Of a stretch of DNA of 64,000 bases, positions 38,640 through 49,616 are shown in pieces. Source of the DNA: Anoplopoma fimbria (Eukaryota > Chordata > Actinopteri > Perciformes > Anoplopomatidae); contig NC_072458.1 in assembly GCF_027596085.1 (NCBI RefSeq), positions 16,653,250 to 16,717,249 on the forward strand. The letters are read 5' to 3'. A program made the translations under genes and the position numbers. The notes under the pieces are model-generated. The model saw only the letters and a list, made by a program, of their open reading frames with translations, was not told the DNA's origin and searched no databases. How positions within the stretch are numbered: the stretch's first letter is position 1; each line of letters begins with the position of its first letter.

Positions 38640-39778
38640 TAAGCTGGATGGTCTTTATTAACAGACACATTATTAGATGTATTATATCACTTCAGGCTGC
38701 TTACACCGCTGATACTTTTCTTAGTTTTGCTCCTTGGAGCTTGAGGTATTGTGTTGTTTTGTTCAGTAACCCACTTATGTCATTAATCATAACCAAAAAA
38801 AGATATTGTGTGTTTGTACATGTGTATGTGCGTGTGTTTCTTCTTCCCAGGGCTGACTCATCCGCCTACTTGTGTTTACTTATTTAGGCCCGACGAAGTG
38901 CTCTGGAAAATATGCATCGTTATAACTGTCCCTTTGTGAAGCACCAGACCTCTGTAATATTTCTCACCTAGGTGAGTGTGTGCCGATGCCAGAGCGAGGC
39001 CTGCGTCGGTTAACCCTCAGCTCGCCGGGGCGGCATGAGGGGAGAAAAGCTGTGGGTTTTTCTAGTAAACTTCAATTTTTCAGAGCAGACATTCGCTCAC
39101 TGCGTGGGAATTGATATTGTTCCTCCTGCACCTTTTGGTTTTCGGCCTGTCGGTCAAACTGTACGGATGTTTTGTGTTGTTTTGTGCTTTAATAATTCTC
39201 ACCAGGCAACACCTGACAACCACGACACACAGCCGAGGTTCAGCCAAGAGTGTTTTGTTGCTGCAGCTGCAGACGACTCATGCATGATTTATCAAACAGG
39301 CATGATGAGTGAATTAAATCTTAATGTGGAGTTATGAGGCAGCTCCCATGTGAGTCTGACTGTCTGTCGGGGGTCAGCAGAGCCTTTAATGCCTGGTCTG
39401 CGTGGAGGAGGGGGTTTTGTCCTGTATGCAGCCGCTTTTTTAACACTCTCTGTGTCCTTCACTCAGCCTACGAAATTAAAAAAAACACACACACACACAC
39501 ACACACACAGGGGGAGAAGGAAGAGACCGCTGAATGATACGGGATGGAAAGGTGTGAGAGAACCCCTTTACATTTATTGCCTCTGTAGAACTGGAGGAAG
39601 TGGTGTAGTAAAGTGGAGTCGCGCTCCAAAGCCCTCACTCAATTCCAAGTACATCACAGACAGTGGAATCGGAGGCGAGAAAGCAAGCAGGCTCAGATGT
39701 GAAACATAAAAAACCTTCCTCAGGATCAATGGGGAGCATTATAACGAATACTGTAAGGCAGGTGAAGGTCGCGGCCTT
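38640..39778. other. intergenic DNA, no gene
   Basis: Unique-looking sequence with a (CA)n tract at 39485-39509. No gene is supported. Confidence 0.5.
39485..39509. repeat. (AC)n microsatellite
   Basis: Short AC run. Confidence 0.9.
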
Positions 39779-40937
39779 CAGAGGTGGAGGAAGTTTTTCC
39801 TTAAACGAAAGCACCGGCACTATGTAGAAATACTCTATTGCAAGACTTTACTTATCATACCTGTCCAGTGAAACTTTGTAAGTCAAAGATTGGTAATTTT
39901 AACCTTTCCAGATGGAGTGAAATTAGTTTTATTTTTTATTTTGTATTTAATAAAAACTTTCAGAAAACCATCTACAAACTCATTGGATTTTCTGGAAAAG
40001 TAGTTTTTCAATTGGACAATTTGGAGATACATGGTTTTCCAGGATAATTAAATAATAAGCATCTTATATATTATGATATATTATATTTAATAAATACATG
40101 AATGTATAAGCAGTATTTTGATGTTACAGCAGACGGAGGTAGAGCTCTTTTATATACTTATAAGGTTAAGTTAACAATGCACATTTTCTAAAATCCTCAT
40201 TGCTTTTGTTTAAAAAAGTATCATCTGAAAAGTAACTATTAACTATGGCTGTCCATTACATATATAGAAGTAAAAAAAACAAAAACTTTTAAATGTAGTG
40301 AAGATTACAAAGAATAAATCAGATTGAGTACTCAAGCCTTTTACTGCTAAATAGTAACATAATGAAGTAAAAAGTACTTCATTACACGTTCCATATATGT
40401 AGAAGTGTGAGCAACAAAATGTGCTTCACATATTTAAAAGTAAAACATGCTCATGATACAACATAATGGCCCCTTTCATTGTTATTATTATTATTGTTAC
40501 ATATCCATTATTGTCTAGGAAGCATGCTAATGTTGATGCAGGTCGAGGTGAAGCTAATTCTAACTCCCTTATATACTGTTGGGTAGTAATATCTGTAACA
40601 ATGTATAAAAATGTATAATCTCTCCATAAGTTTTGTTTATAAAAGCTTAATTTGTTTTGTTTTGTGCTCAAAAAAATGTTGTAATCATTATTATTAACTT
40701 GAATTATCATATTGTAGTTAATTTGTATGATCTCTTTCCAGTTATGTGCATGTTCAGTTTAAAGGAAAACTATAGACACTATAAGAGCAGGATGCCTACT
40801 GTTAAACAGACAAACTTTATTCTCTGAATAACAATTTCATTGTTAAATACAATATTTTCCTCTGACATGTGGTGAAGTAGAAGTAGCATAACATGCAGAT
40901 ACTGATCCTTTAGGACAATACTTGAATAGAAAAGGAC
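39779..40937 (+). mobile_element. two mosaic copies of a non-autonomous hAT-like element
   Basis: The left end, CAGAGGTGGAGGAAGTTTTT, resembles the CAGTGGTGGAAGAAGTATTC terminus of a common fish element. ATGTAGAAATACTCTATTGC, GCAGTATTTTGATGTTACAG and GAAAAGTAACTATTAACTA follow in the expected order. A second copy starts near 40320 and retains AATGGCCCCTTTCATTGTTA, CTTATATACTGTTGGGTAGT, ACAATGTATAAAAATGTAT and CCTCTGACATGTGGTGAAGT. The right terminus is decayed. No transposase is present. Confidence 0.5.
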
Positions 40938-41600
40938 AGGATTTAAAAAAGTCACATTTTATTGCAGAATTATGTGTAAATATTCCACGACACTTCAGTT
41001 CCGCTTTCTTACTGAAATGTATGCAGTAAACAGAGAGGTCTGTTGGTGAATGAAGTTCAGACAGAGAGACTTTTTCACAGCTTTGGACCGGTAGATAAAA
41101 TAGTTTCTGCAGAGCACTCAGCCTCCAACCGGCTGAAATGTTTAATATCAGAGACTCAGAGGGAGCCATGCAGGCCCATTATGCAAATCCAGGCATCACT
41201 TGTGGGCCGTCCACACTTTGGCACAACAGGAACACAGAGTCTGCCCTAATGGCCCATACTCAGTAAACACATGTGGATTTGAGACCACAAAAGATTAGCA
41301 CTATTTGCAAATATACAACTGAGTTCAAAGGCACGGCTCTGCGGCCTCGCTTCCCTTCTTTTGTCTGAACGCATAGCTTTGAATGAGCAGGGCATCAACT
41401 GCATCAGACTGTAATAGATTTGTAGGTATAAAAAAATATATTAAAAAACAAACTTCAATTCAACCCCTATGGCAAATTATTTGTTTAGTATAGAGATTTA
41501 ATAGAGCTTTTTTTATTAGGGTTTGGTTCATGGAAAACAATGAACTTAAAAAGTAGCTGTTGTTTTTTATTCTAAAAAAAAAAAAAGTTCTGTTGTGAAG
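40938..41600. other. tbxta upstream flank
   Basis: Unique sequence between the last recognisable transposon copy and the promoter-proximal region. No gene was seen. It is a natural place for proximal tbxta enhancers, but no specific site is convincing by eye. Confidence 0.4.
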
Positions 41601-41847
41601 AGATATTCAGTCTGTTGTGGGGGCGGCGTTTGGAGACGTTGAACCCGGTCAAGGAGGCGAGATGTGTGCGCACAGACCACGCCCCACATCCCCATGAGGT
41701 CCCTGGGGGCCCTTAAATGATGAGGCCTCGAGGTTTAGAAAACAGTTATCAGTCGGGCCTTCTCACTGTCAGCGGCTGTCTCAGAGTCAGTGAGCCCTCT
41801 GCACTAAAACAACTTGGATTTAGATCTATCTACTCTGCCTGGAAATA
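41601..41847 (+). promoter_or_regulatory. tbxta: tbxta promoter-proximal region and 5' UTR
   Basis: A GC-richer block directly upstream of the tbxta ATG, starting with a GGGGGCGG GC-box-like string near 41621. A weak TATA-like string CCTTAAATGA lies at 41711-41720, about 130 bp before the start codon, which would place transcription start near 41745. No upstream open frame of note was seen. The assignment is inferred from position. Confidence 0.35.
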
Positions 41848-44800
41848 ATGACTTCTTCCAACACTGACCAGCGCCTGGAGCATCTCCTCAGCGCCGTGGA
41901 GAGCGAGTTCCAGAAGGGCAGCGAGAAGGGGGACGCGTCCGAGAGGGATATTAAACTGACGCTGGATGATGCAGATTTGTGGAACAAGTTCAAAGAGTTA
42001 ACCAACGAGATGATTGTCACCAAAACTGGAAGGTAGGTCCAACGAAGCAGCGGCCAGTGGAGATGCCGAGGAGATGCCGTTTACGCACAGGCCGGGCACA
42101 TTTACGCGCATTTTACGCACGGGGTTTTCTGTGTGATAAGGTGTTAAAGCTACTTTATAATTGTTATTGCTTTCAAAAAATGTAAAGAGAATTATATTTT
42201 GATGTCACTCTGTCAAAAGAGCTGCTCCTGAGGCCTTAGAGGCCTCTGGGCGTTTAAAAAACTGTATCAAAACTTGGATTTCTAATTGAGTAAAAGTAAA
42301 ATTATGTGCTTAAAATTTTGGTAAAAAAGCACTTACAAACGTAAATGTATAAATGCTTACAAATTCCGTCCTTGTTGTCTTCCAGGAGGATGTTCCCGGT
42401 GCTCAGGGCCAGTGTCAGCGGCCTGGACCCCAACGCCATGTACTCGGTGCTGCTGGATTTCGTGGCCGCGGACAACAACCGGTGGAAATACGTGAACGGG
42501 GAGTGGGTCCCCGGCGGCAAACCGGAGCCCCAGAGCCCCAGCTGCGTCTACATCCACCCGGACTCCCCCAACTTCGGGGCGCACTGGATGAAAGCGCCCG
42601 TGTCCTTCAGCAAAGTGAAACTCTCCAATAAACTCAACGGGGGCGGACAGGTGAGGACACCGTTAGATATGTGGGGTCCAATGTTATAAAGGATGGTGAT
42701 ATGAGCAGAGTTTTAAATGATAATTCATGACACATTTGGTTCATAGGACAAAAAACCTAAATTGGAGAAAACATTTAATTAAAGAGGCTATCTAATACAA
42801 ATATATTATTTTAACTTCACCACTGGAACATGAAATATAAACTCCATTTGACTTGTTTAAGGAACTATTGGATTTTTTTCAGTACTTTGAAACATGACAA
42901 AATTATTAGTATTAGTTGAAAGTCACTTAATTCAAGGAACCACTAGACAACATGTCACCAAACGGCCGTTTTGTCTCTTGATCAGAAAAAAAGTATTAAA
43001 TTGACGGGGTGTAATATTAGTCCTTCTCTTTATTATAATGATAAATATTAACATTCATTGTGGTTTTTCTGTAGATCATGCTGAATTCTCTGCACAAGTA
43101 TGAGCCGAGGATACACATCGTGAAGGTTGGAGGAATCCAGAAGATGATCAGCAGCCAGTCTTTCCCCGAAACACAGTTCATCGCAGTCACTGCTTACCAG
43201 AACGAAGAGGTCGGCTGCGCTTAATGAAACCTTATTAACACAGAACTTGTCTTAAATATTGATTGAAATTCTCACAGCTGCCATGTCCTTTCTCACAGAT
43301 CACTGCTCTGAAGATAAAGCACAATCCCTTTGCTAAAGCCTTCTTGGATGCCAAAGAAAGGTACAGGCTTGAACCTCAATATTCCTCAAATGATAATAGT
43401 TACTGTTCTAACAGAATGGAATCTAATCTTGTTGTTATTGATTGCAGGAGTGACCATAAAGACCTCCCCGATCACAGTGCAGACAGCCAACAGTCTGGCT
43501 ACTCTCAACGTGAGTTTCCTTTATTTATACTTAATTAATGGTGAATAAAATATTGGTGAAATAGTATGCTTTATGTATTTTCACACAGAGATCTGTGATG
43601 TGTTATATGACGAACATTTGTTTGATTCCACAGTTGGAGGTTGGTTCCTCCCAGGCCAGGGTCCCATCTGCCCCAGCAGCAGTCCTCCTCAGTTCGGTGG
43701 CACAGCGGGCCACTCATCAGGCTCCTACTGCGAGCGCTACTCCAGCCTGAGGAACCACAGAGCGGCCCCATACCCCACCCACTACCCCCACCGCACCACC
43801 AGCACAAGTAAGACCCCGCTTGGACCACACATACCTGCAACCTCAGAGTCTCTTTTGGACCCTTTATCACCTCTTCATCCTCTCCAGTTACACGTTCACT
43901 AGACGTCCCACGACCTCGATTTATTAAATGTAACGTGTGAAAAAAAATACAAGAGAGAATTTGCATTAAGTTGTGGTCTGTTCCTTATTTACAGATAACT
44001 ACATGGACAACACTTCAGGGACTCTGCCCTCTCATGACAGCTGGTCTGCTCTCCAGATCCCCAACTCCACAGGCATGGGCACTCTGTCCCACTCCACCAA
44101 CGCCACGTCTAACTCCAGGTAAGCCGCGTAGCCACACACAGTTTAACCAGTGCCATGCATTTGCATTTAAAAAGGTGAAAAATGGCTCCAGAAGTTCTTG
44201 CTCTAGTTTCAATAAATGTGAATATCATCAGTATTAAAGTGCTTTCATTTTTGTAGTTTTTATCTTTGTTTTTATTACTCGATGTGTGTCTATGATACTT
44301 CCTTTCCCTGTGGAATTTGTTCTGGGTAGATTTTATGGGCTGGGATAAAAGCCCATAAAAGGATATGGACAAATACTTGACAGATTTCTTAAACTGGACA
44401 CTTTTCCTTCACCCCGTCATTTCCATTAGTCAGAGAAGCCACATTCACTTAGCGTAGCGGTGTGGAAGCTGTTATTTAAAGTAAGCTTGTACTGTGTGAG
44501 TGCCCAATGATCCATGCTGCGGCGGCCATCTTTGAACCCTCAGTTTTTGGAGTAAACAATATCAAGTGCCATTTCAATAACAGAACCCTCTTGTCCCTTC
44601 TCGTCCACAGTCAGTACCCCAGCCTATGGTCAGTAGCCGGCACCACCCTCACCCCTTCGGGCTCCACCTCAGGCTCCATACCCGGAGGTCTGACCTCCCA
44701 GTTCCTGAGGGGCTCCTCATACACGGGCCTGACCTCCTCACTGCCCGTCTCCTCACCCTCCTCCATGTATGACCCCAGCCTGGGCGAGGTTGGAGTCGGG

Positions 44801-44869
44801 GAAGCCCAGTTCGAGAGCTCCATCGCCAGGCTGACCGCGTCCTGGGCGCCGGTGGCTCAGAGCTACTGA
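41848..44869 (+). CDS. tbxta: T-box transcription factor Brachyury (No tail type), eight exons, 421 aa
   Basis: Nuclear T-box activator that specifies posterior mesoderm and notochord. Exons: 41848-42032, 42386-42650, 43075-43209, 43299-43360, 43448-43509, 43634-43807, 43995-44118 and 44611-44869. All junctions are GT-AG and keep frame. The donor of exon 3 (GTCGGC) is weak. The CDS is 1266 bp including TGA, and zebrafish Ntl is about the same length. The N-terminus ([18 protein letters not shown]) is followed by the T-box, roughly residues 36-220 over exons 1-4, with [47 protein letters not shown] and [22 protein letters not shown]. The C-terminal activation region holds [40 protein letters not shown] and the terminal [10 protein letters not shown]. 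That ending is typical of fish ntl, which favours tbxta over tbxtb. No defect was seen. Confidence 0.96.
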
Positions 44870-45605
44870 GCTGAAAAGTCTGCTGCCTCGCGTTCGTAGG
44901 CTTTGAAAGCAGGACTAAAGACACAAATAAAAAGGTCCTGGAGAAGATGAAATGTGACATCTGCAAGGATCCTGTTTGTGAAAAAAACTTTGATTATTCA
45001 TTCCATAGCCTCTAATTTAAAAAAAAAAAAAAAAAAAAAAAAGTTGTTCAGTTATAGGCTGGAGTCATACTGAGCAGTTGATGTGCAAATGCAGAACTTG
45101 AAAGACAATCATCTCTTTCCACGATGGACAATATCACACTAGAATAACAATCCTTAGAATAGCTGCCTGATCAGAACTCCCTCTCCGCTCTTAGTAATTC
45201 CCAACATGCTTATTACACATTTATAACATGTTTATTACACCTTTTTTCAAAACTCCCTTTAGCGCCACACAACCAAACTCAACTACGCAATCCTTTATAT
45301 TATTGTTTTTATTCTCAAATATATAAGATGAAAAAAAAATGGTTCTGCTAACATAAATGTGTATATGTGTGTAAATAGAATAAATTAACGTCCAGTGTTT
45401 TCCATATAAATGTGCCATTTCTGATTGCAATAAATGTTCCAAGATCGGACGGAGAGACACAAGTGCCTTCTGCATCCCGGCAGGGTTTCGTCAAGTCCCC
45501 CCCCTCCCCTGAACAAACACATGTACATAACTATCTATTTGTATTTGAACTCGCTGTGAGTTTTATTTATGTCATTTAATAATAAATTAAAAATGTTTGT
45601 TTTCT
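44870..45605 (+). other. tbxta: tbxta 3' UTR with candidate poly-A signals
   Basis: AATAAA occurs at 44936-44941, 45429-45434 and 45581-45586. The middle or last is the likelier end of the message given the unique sequence between them. A 24-base poly-A run at 45019-45042 lies within the UTR. The true cleavage site cannot be set by eye. Confidence 0.5.
45019..45042. repeat. poly-A run (24 bases) in tbxta 3' UTR
   Basis: Homopolymer, not preceded by a recognisable retroelement. Confidence 0.9.
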
Positions 45606-47819
45606 CAAACTTGGGTTTCATTTTCTCTGTTTGTTGCATACCTTATAAAATACTTGTGACTCAAGCAATATATTGTTTCTTACCTTTAAGTACTATAATA
45701 ACTTGTTATTTTCTTGCCACAAAGATTTTAATACACAGAGAAAGAAAACTAAAGCATAAAACATCATGTACATTAACACTAAAGTGGTATAATCTGTAAG
45801 GTCAAAGGGTCAACAAGGGCACCTGTGGTTTAATCAAGAAGAACAACATCAATAGCATTTCTTATATTCTCATTTTGAACCCACGGGTTTAGAGTTGAGT
45901 TGTTAGTCTAACGTTGCCCTCGTGCATCAAACCTCTCATCAAACGTTTGGCCCTGCAGTTCAAGCTAATGTTAAATAACAGCTTTCTGCACAGCTACGCT
46001 AAGTGAATGTGGCTTCTCCGACATGTAATTGAAATGACGAGGTGATGGAGAAGTGTCCAGTTTAAGAAATCCATCACTTGCACCCTTTTGTTACAATCTG
46101 CGTTATGGTGCGACATACGGCCAACACATTCAGATCTGCATGTGAGGAAAGTCAAAGGTACTAAATACAAAACCCAAAATTTCAACACCTGGGATGAAAT
46201 ATAATAAACTAAGATCTGAACATAAACATAGATATTAATACAAAGTCAGCTTTGCTTTATTAGCAGGAACAAAGTGGACGCAAACAAAACTCAACTCAGT
46301 TTACCAACCTTTTGATTTGCAAACACTACTTTAAACACTTTGTTATAATGTCATAATGTATTCTATATATTATTATGAACAGAGTCAAATAACGTGTAAA
46401 CGTTGAATGAAGAAAGGATTTGTCAAGAAAAAAATCCTATGCATACGGTCTTGAAATGATGCATAAAAATAAATATATTTTTGTTTATAATGGTGCTTAT
46501 TCACATTTTGACTTTCACTTACTGGAGGTCGTAGTTTACACAACTTTGTGTTTAACACTGTTCAATTAGATAAAATGTATACAGACAAATCTCTAGTATT
46601 TTTCTAAATTTACAAAATATACTTGAAACGGTAAAAGTGCGAGGTATACATATAAAAACCAAAGAAACATCGCTATTATGTTGGGGCTTTTTCTAAAAAA
46701 ATACGTCATAAATATGTCTTTGGCAAGAGGAAGATCAAAGTGATGTAAAAATACATCAAATTACATAATAATAGAAAACCAACAGTACCCAGCCCAATTG
46801 ACAAGAGAGTAAAAAACACAGAGGTAAAAACATCTAAAGTATACAGCTAAAGTACATAATGGTTGAATCTTCTCCGCCCAGCTCATACCTGAGGCCGGTG
46901 GCTTGGCCGTGCACTCATGATGTCAGTGGTGTGATGTGTGTGTCAGGCCCACAGAGGCTCGGCCCCCGAGCAGTGATGGAGTGGTCCTCACCAAGGTGCA
47001 AATGAAGGCTGGAGGGTCACGGGGGCCATGGGCAAACAGTAATGAAGCAGCAATGTGACCTGCAGCTGGCGAGGCCGATCACAGCGGAGCAAAGGTCCCC
47101 CATGAAACGCCGACATCTCTGGAAACCTCCACTTTACTGCCTCTCCGAATTTAGGAGCTTATCTCCGTTGGCTTAAACAAAATACAGTAGCTGCTTTGTT
47201 GAACTGTCAAATGAGATGTGGGATTCCACTTCTGAGATTATGGATATTTTTTATGAGCAAAATAACATTAGGTGTAATTTTTTTTCTTCATGGAAGAAGG
47301 CAGAAGTCCTTTTTAGTGATGGTTTACAAGTTTCCTATTTACATTATTCTTCCTTGTATCCAAATCTTTGAAAAACTGAAGCAAAAGTACAGAATACAAA
47401 GTACATTAATATCAAAAACTACAAATGCTCATTCATTTTTCAACAAAGTGAAATATAACATTTCAACTGAATGTGCAATATAGCTCTTTCTTATTTTTAA
47501 ATATCATTGCCAATAATAGTATTACTTCTTATACACGTTATATTTTTACTCCTCTTTTAATCCTCATGTTGTTCTAATTTACTTTTTTTTATTTTAGCTT
47601 TTTTATTTAAAATAATGTATCTTACTCTTATTGCTCTTCTTTTTTTTCACTGGTATCAACATCACTTTTAATACACTTAATATTAATTACTCTCTTATTC
47701 TTACTCTATTGTATTTTCTTATTCTTCTGTTGTAATTTCTTGCACAAGAGCTTCCTTTTGGATTGATAAAGTGCTTTCTTATCTTAAAGTGTTAAGTTAT
47801 TCTTGTTTTTATATTAATA
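45606..47819. other. intergenic DNA downstream of tbxta, no gene
   Basis: AT-rich, unique-looking DNA with a moderately GC-rich block at 46870-47160. The sequence 47735-47780 (ATTGATAAAGTGC then TTATCTTA) faintly resembles a LINE 3' tail but is too decayed to call. No gene is supported. Confidence 0.5.
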
Positions 47820-47826
47820 TTATACA

Positions 47827-47865
<39 letters not shown>

Positions 47866-47990
47866 GTAGTATTACAGGTGCTTTGGTGTTAAAGCAGCAC
47901 TTAAATGTCGTAGTTGGTTGAGGTGGAGGTCATTTCACTTGGATAGTTTAATGTATAAAATAGTATTATATTTCCTTCATACAGTACTGA
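47820..47990 (+). mobile_element. fragment of the hAT-like element family, with (TTA)n
   Basis: (TTA)n at 47830-47865 is followed by AAGCAGCACTTAAATGTCGT, AGTTGGTTGAGGTGGAGG and GGATAGTTTAATGTATAA, the same internal order as in the copies at 39779-40937. No termini remain. Confidence 0.45.
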
Positions 47991-48324
47991 TCTATGTTTT
48001 TTTATGACAAACTATAATTAGCAAAGTAACTTCCCCTCTGAATTGTATTCAACCAGGGGCATAAAGTTTCATGAAATTGAAATAGGCAAAGTGCAAGTGC
48101 CTAAAAAGCAGTCCAATATCAGTAATGTCACTTTAGACAGCATCGGTTGGGGCTGAAGACTACAAGTTTGACTTGGAAAAAATCTGTGAATGTGAAGTGA
48201 TAAAGAAGTGAAGCTAACAGACCTCTGTAGCTCGCTGCACATCTCTGCTTGAGGCTAGCAGCTCAAGGCTACATAAGCCGCTAATGTACTAGCATAGCAC
48301 AGACAAAATATCTGGCTTAATCAT
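47991..48324. other. intergenic DNA, no gene
   Basis: No feature is recognised. It may include the 5' part of the neighbouring dispersed repeat. Confidence 0.4.
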
Positions 48325-48785
48325 AAACTGTATATAAAAAATGGACGGAGTCACCAAGACTTCCCTCTTTGGTTTGTGGACTAAGGTTTTGAAGCATCGG
48401 GTTAAAAATGTTGTCCGTCGCCATCTTGTTTTTCTGCAACCAGAAGTGACAAAAATGGTGGAGCTGTTTACAACCAAACACTTAATAATAAGACGAAAAC
48501 ACTGACAACTAGCTGACCGTACAATGCCGTAGTAGTGACCTGTCATTCACAAGGTAGCCACGCCCTAAAGCACACCCTGCTTTATGGTTGATGAAAATCA
48601 TGCCGTATCGAAGAAACTTGAAAGAAGCGTTTGAAACCATAAACCAGTGCTTACAATGTTTACTGAGGGAATAAATTAAGTGAGAAGTAGGATCATTTTC
48701 TCATAGACTTCTATACAATCAGACTTTAGTTTAAGGCACTTTCTGCATAGGCTTCGCTTTTCAGACCCAGAGGTTGCAGCTAATT
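48325..48785 (+). mobile_element. dispersed fish repeat (unclassified)
   Basis: Recognisable landmarks in order: AACTGTATATAAAAAATGGA, GGTTTGTGGACTAAGG, GTCCGTCGCCATCTTGTTTT, AACCAGAAGTGAC, AAGGTAGCCACGCCCTAAAG, CCCTGCTTTATGG, CTCATAGACTTCTATACAAT and CTTTTCAGACCCAGAGGTTG. This arrangement is common in fish intergenic DNA and introns. No protein is encoded and no clear terminal repeats were seen. Confidence 0.55.
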
Positions 48786-49524
48786 GACAGTCAAGTTGCA
48801 TTGTGGGTAATGTAGGTGCCACGTTTTGACAAGTAGGATGTGTATGAAATAAAAAAGAAACGTCTCAGCCTTTACGGAATAAAGTCTGACTACTCACATT
48901 GTAGTACTCTTATAAAAAAGCACTTTTGGGCTGACTGTTTTAATCTGAGCTTCAGCTCTTACAAGAATCCTGTTGCAGGGAGGTCAACGTTCAACAATTG
49001 TGTGATCCTGTAATGAAATGAGATAGAGAGATATGAATATATACAGTACTGTATCAAATGTATAGCGTTTCTGCACACTAATCCAACTGATTTTTGTTCA
49101 ACAGGTCTTACTATGCATTTCACATATATGTTAAAAATAAAATTGCCAAATTTGATTCACTGTTCCAATAAGCAACTGGCATTATTTTGATATTAGTAAG
49201 TATTTGTGAATGATACTTGGCCATTACTAGCATGTAACACTGGTGTGTGTAAAATCTCCACCACATAAAGCATAGTGAGTAGGCTATTGAGGTACTTTTC
49301 CTTTAAGCTATAACTCATAGAGTTTGAAAGTGGAATGACTTTATTACATTCAGTAAACAATAAAATAAAAGAGAGAGTGTGTGTTGATGCGAAACCTGTT
49401 TATGAGCAGTTGTCCAGACTTAGTGGGGAGGATGTTTGCTGATGGTCTTTGCTCAGTCTGGAGTGATAAACAGGTCCTGCTGGGCCCAGAGCCATCTCTA
49501 CCCTCTCACTTACACTGTGTGTTT

Positions 49525-49616
<92 letters not shown>

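Noticed and set aside
47735..47780. LINE 3' tail
   Set aside because: Only the ATTGATAAAGTGC and TTATCTTA parts resemble such tails; too decayed for a call.
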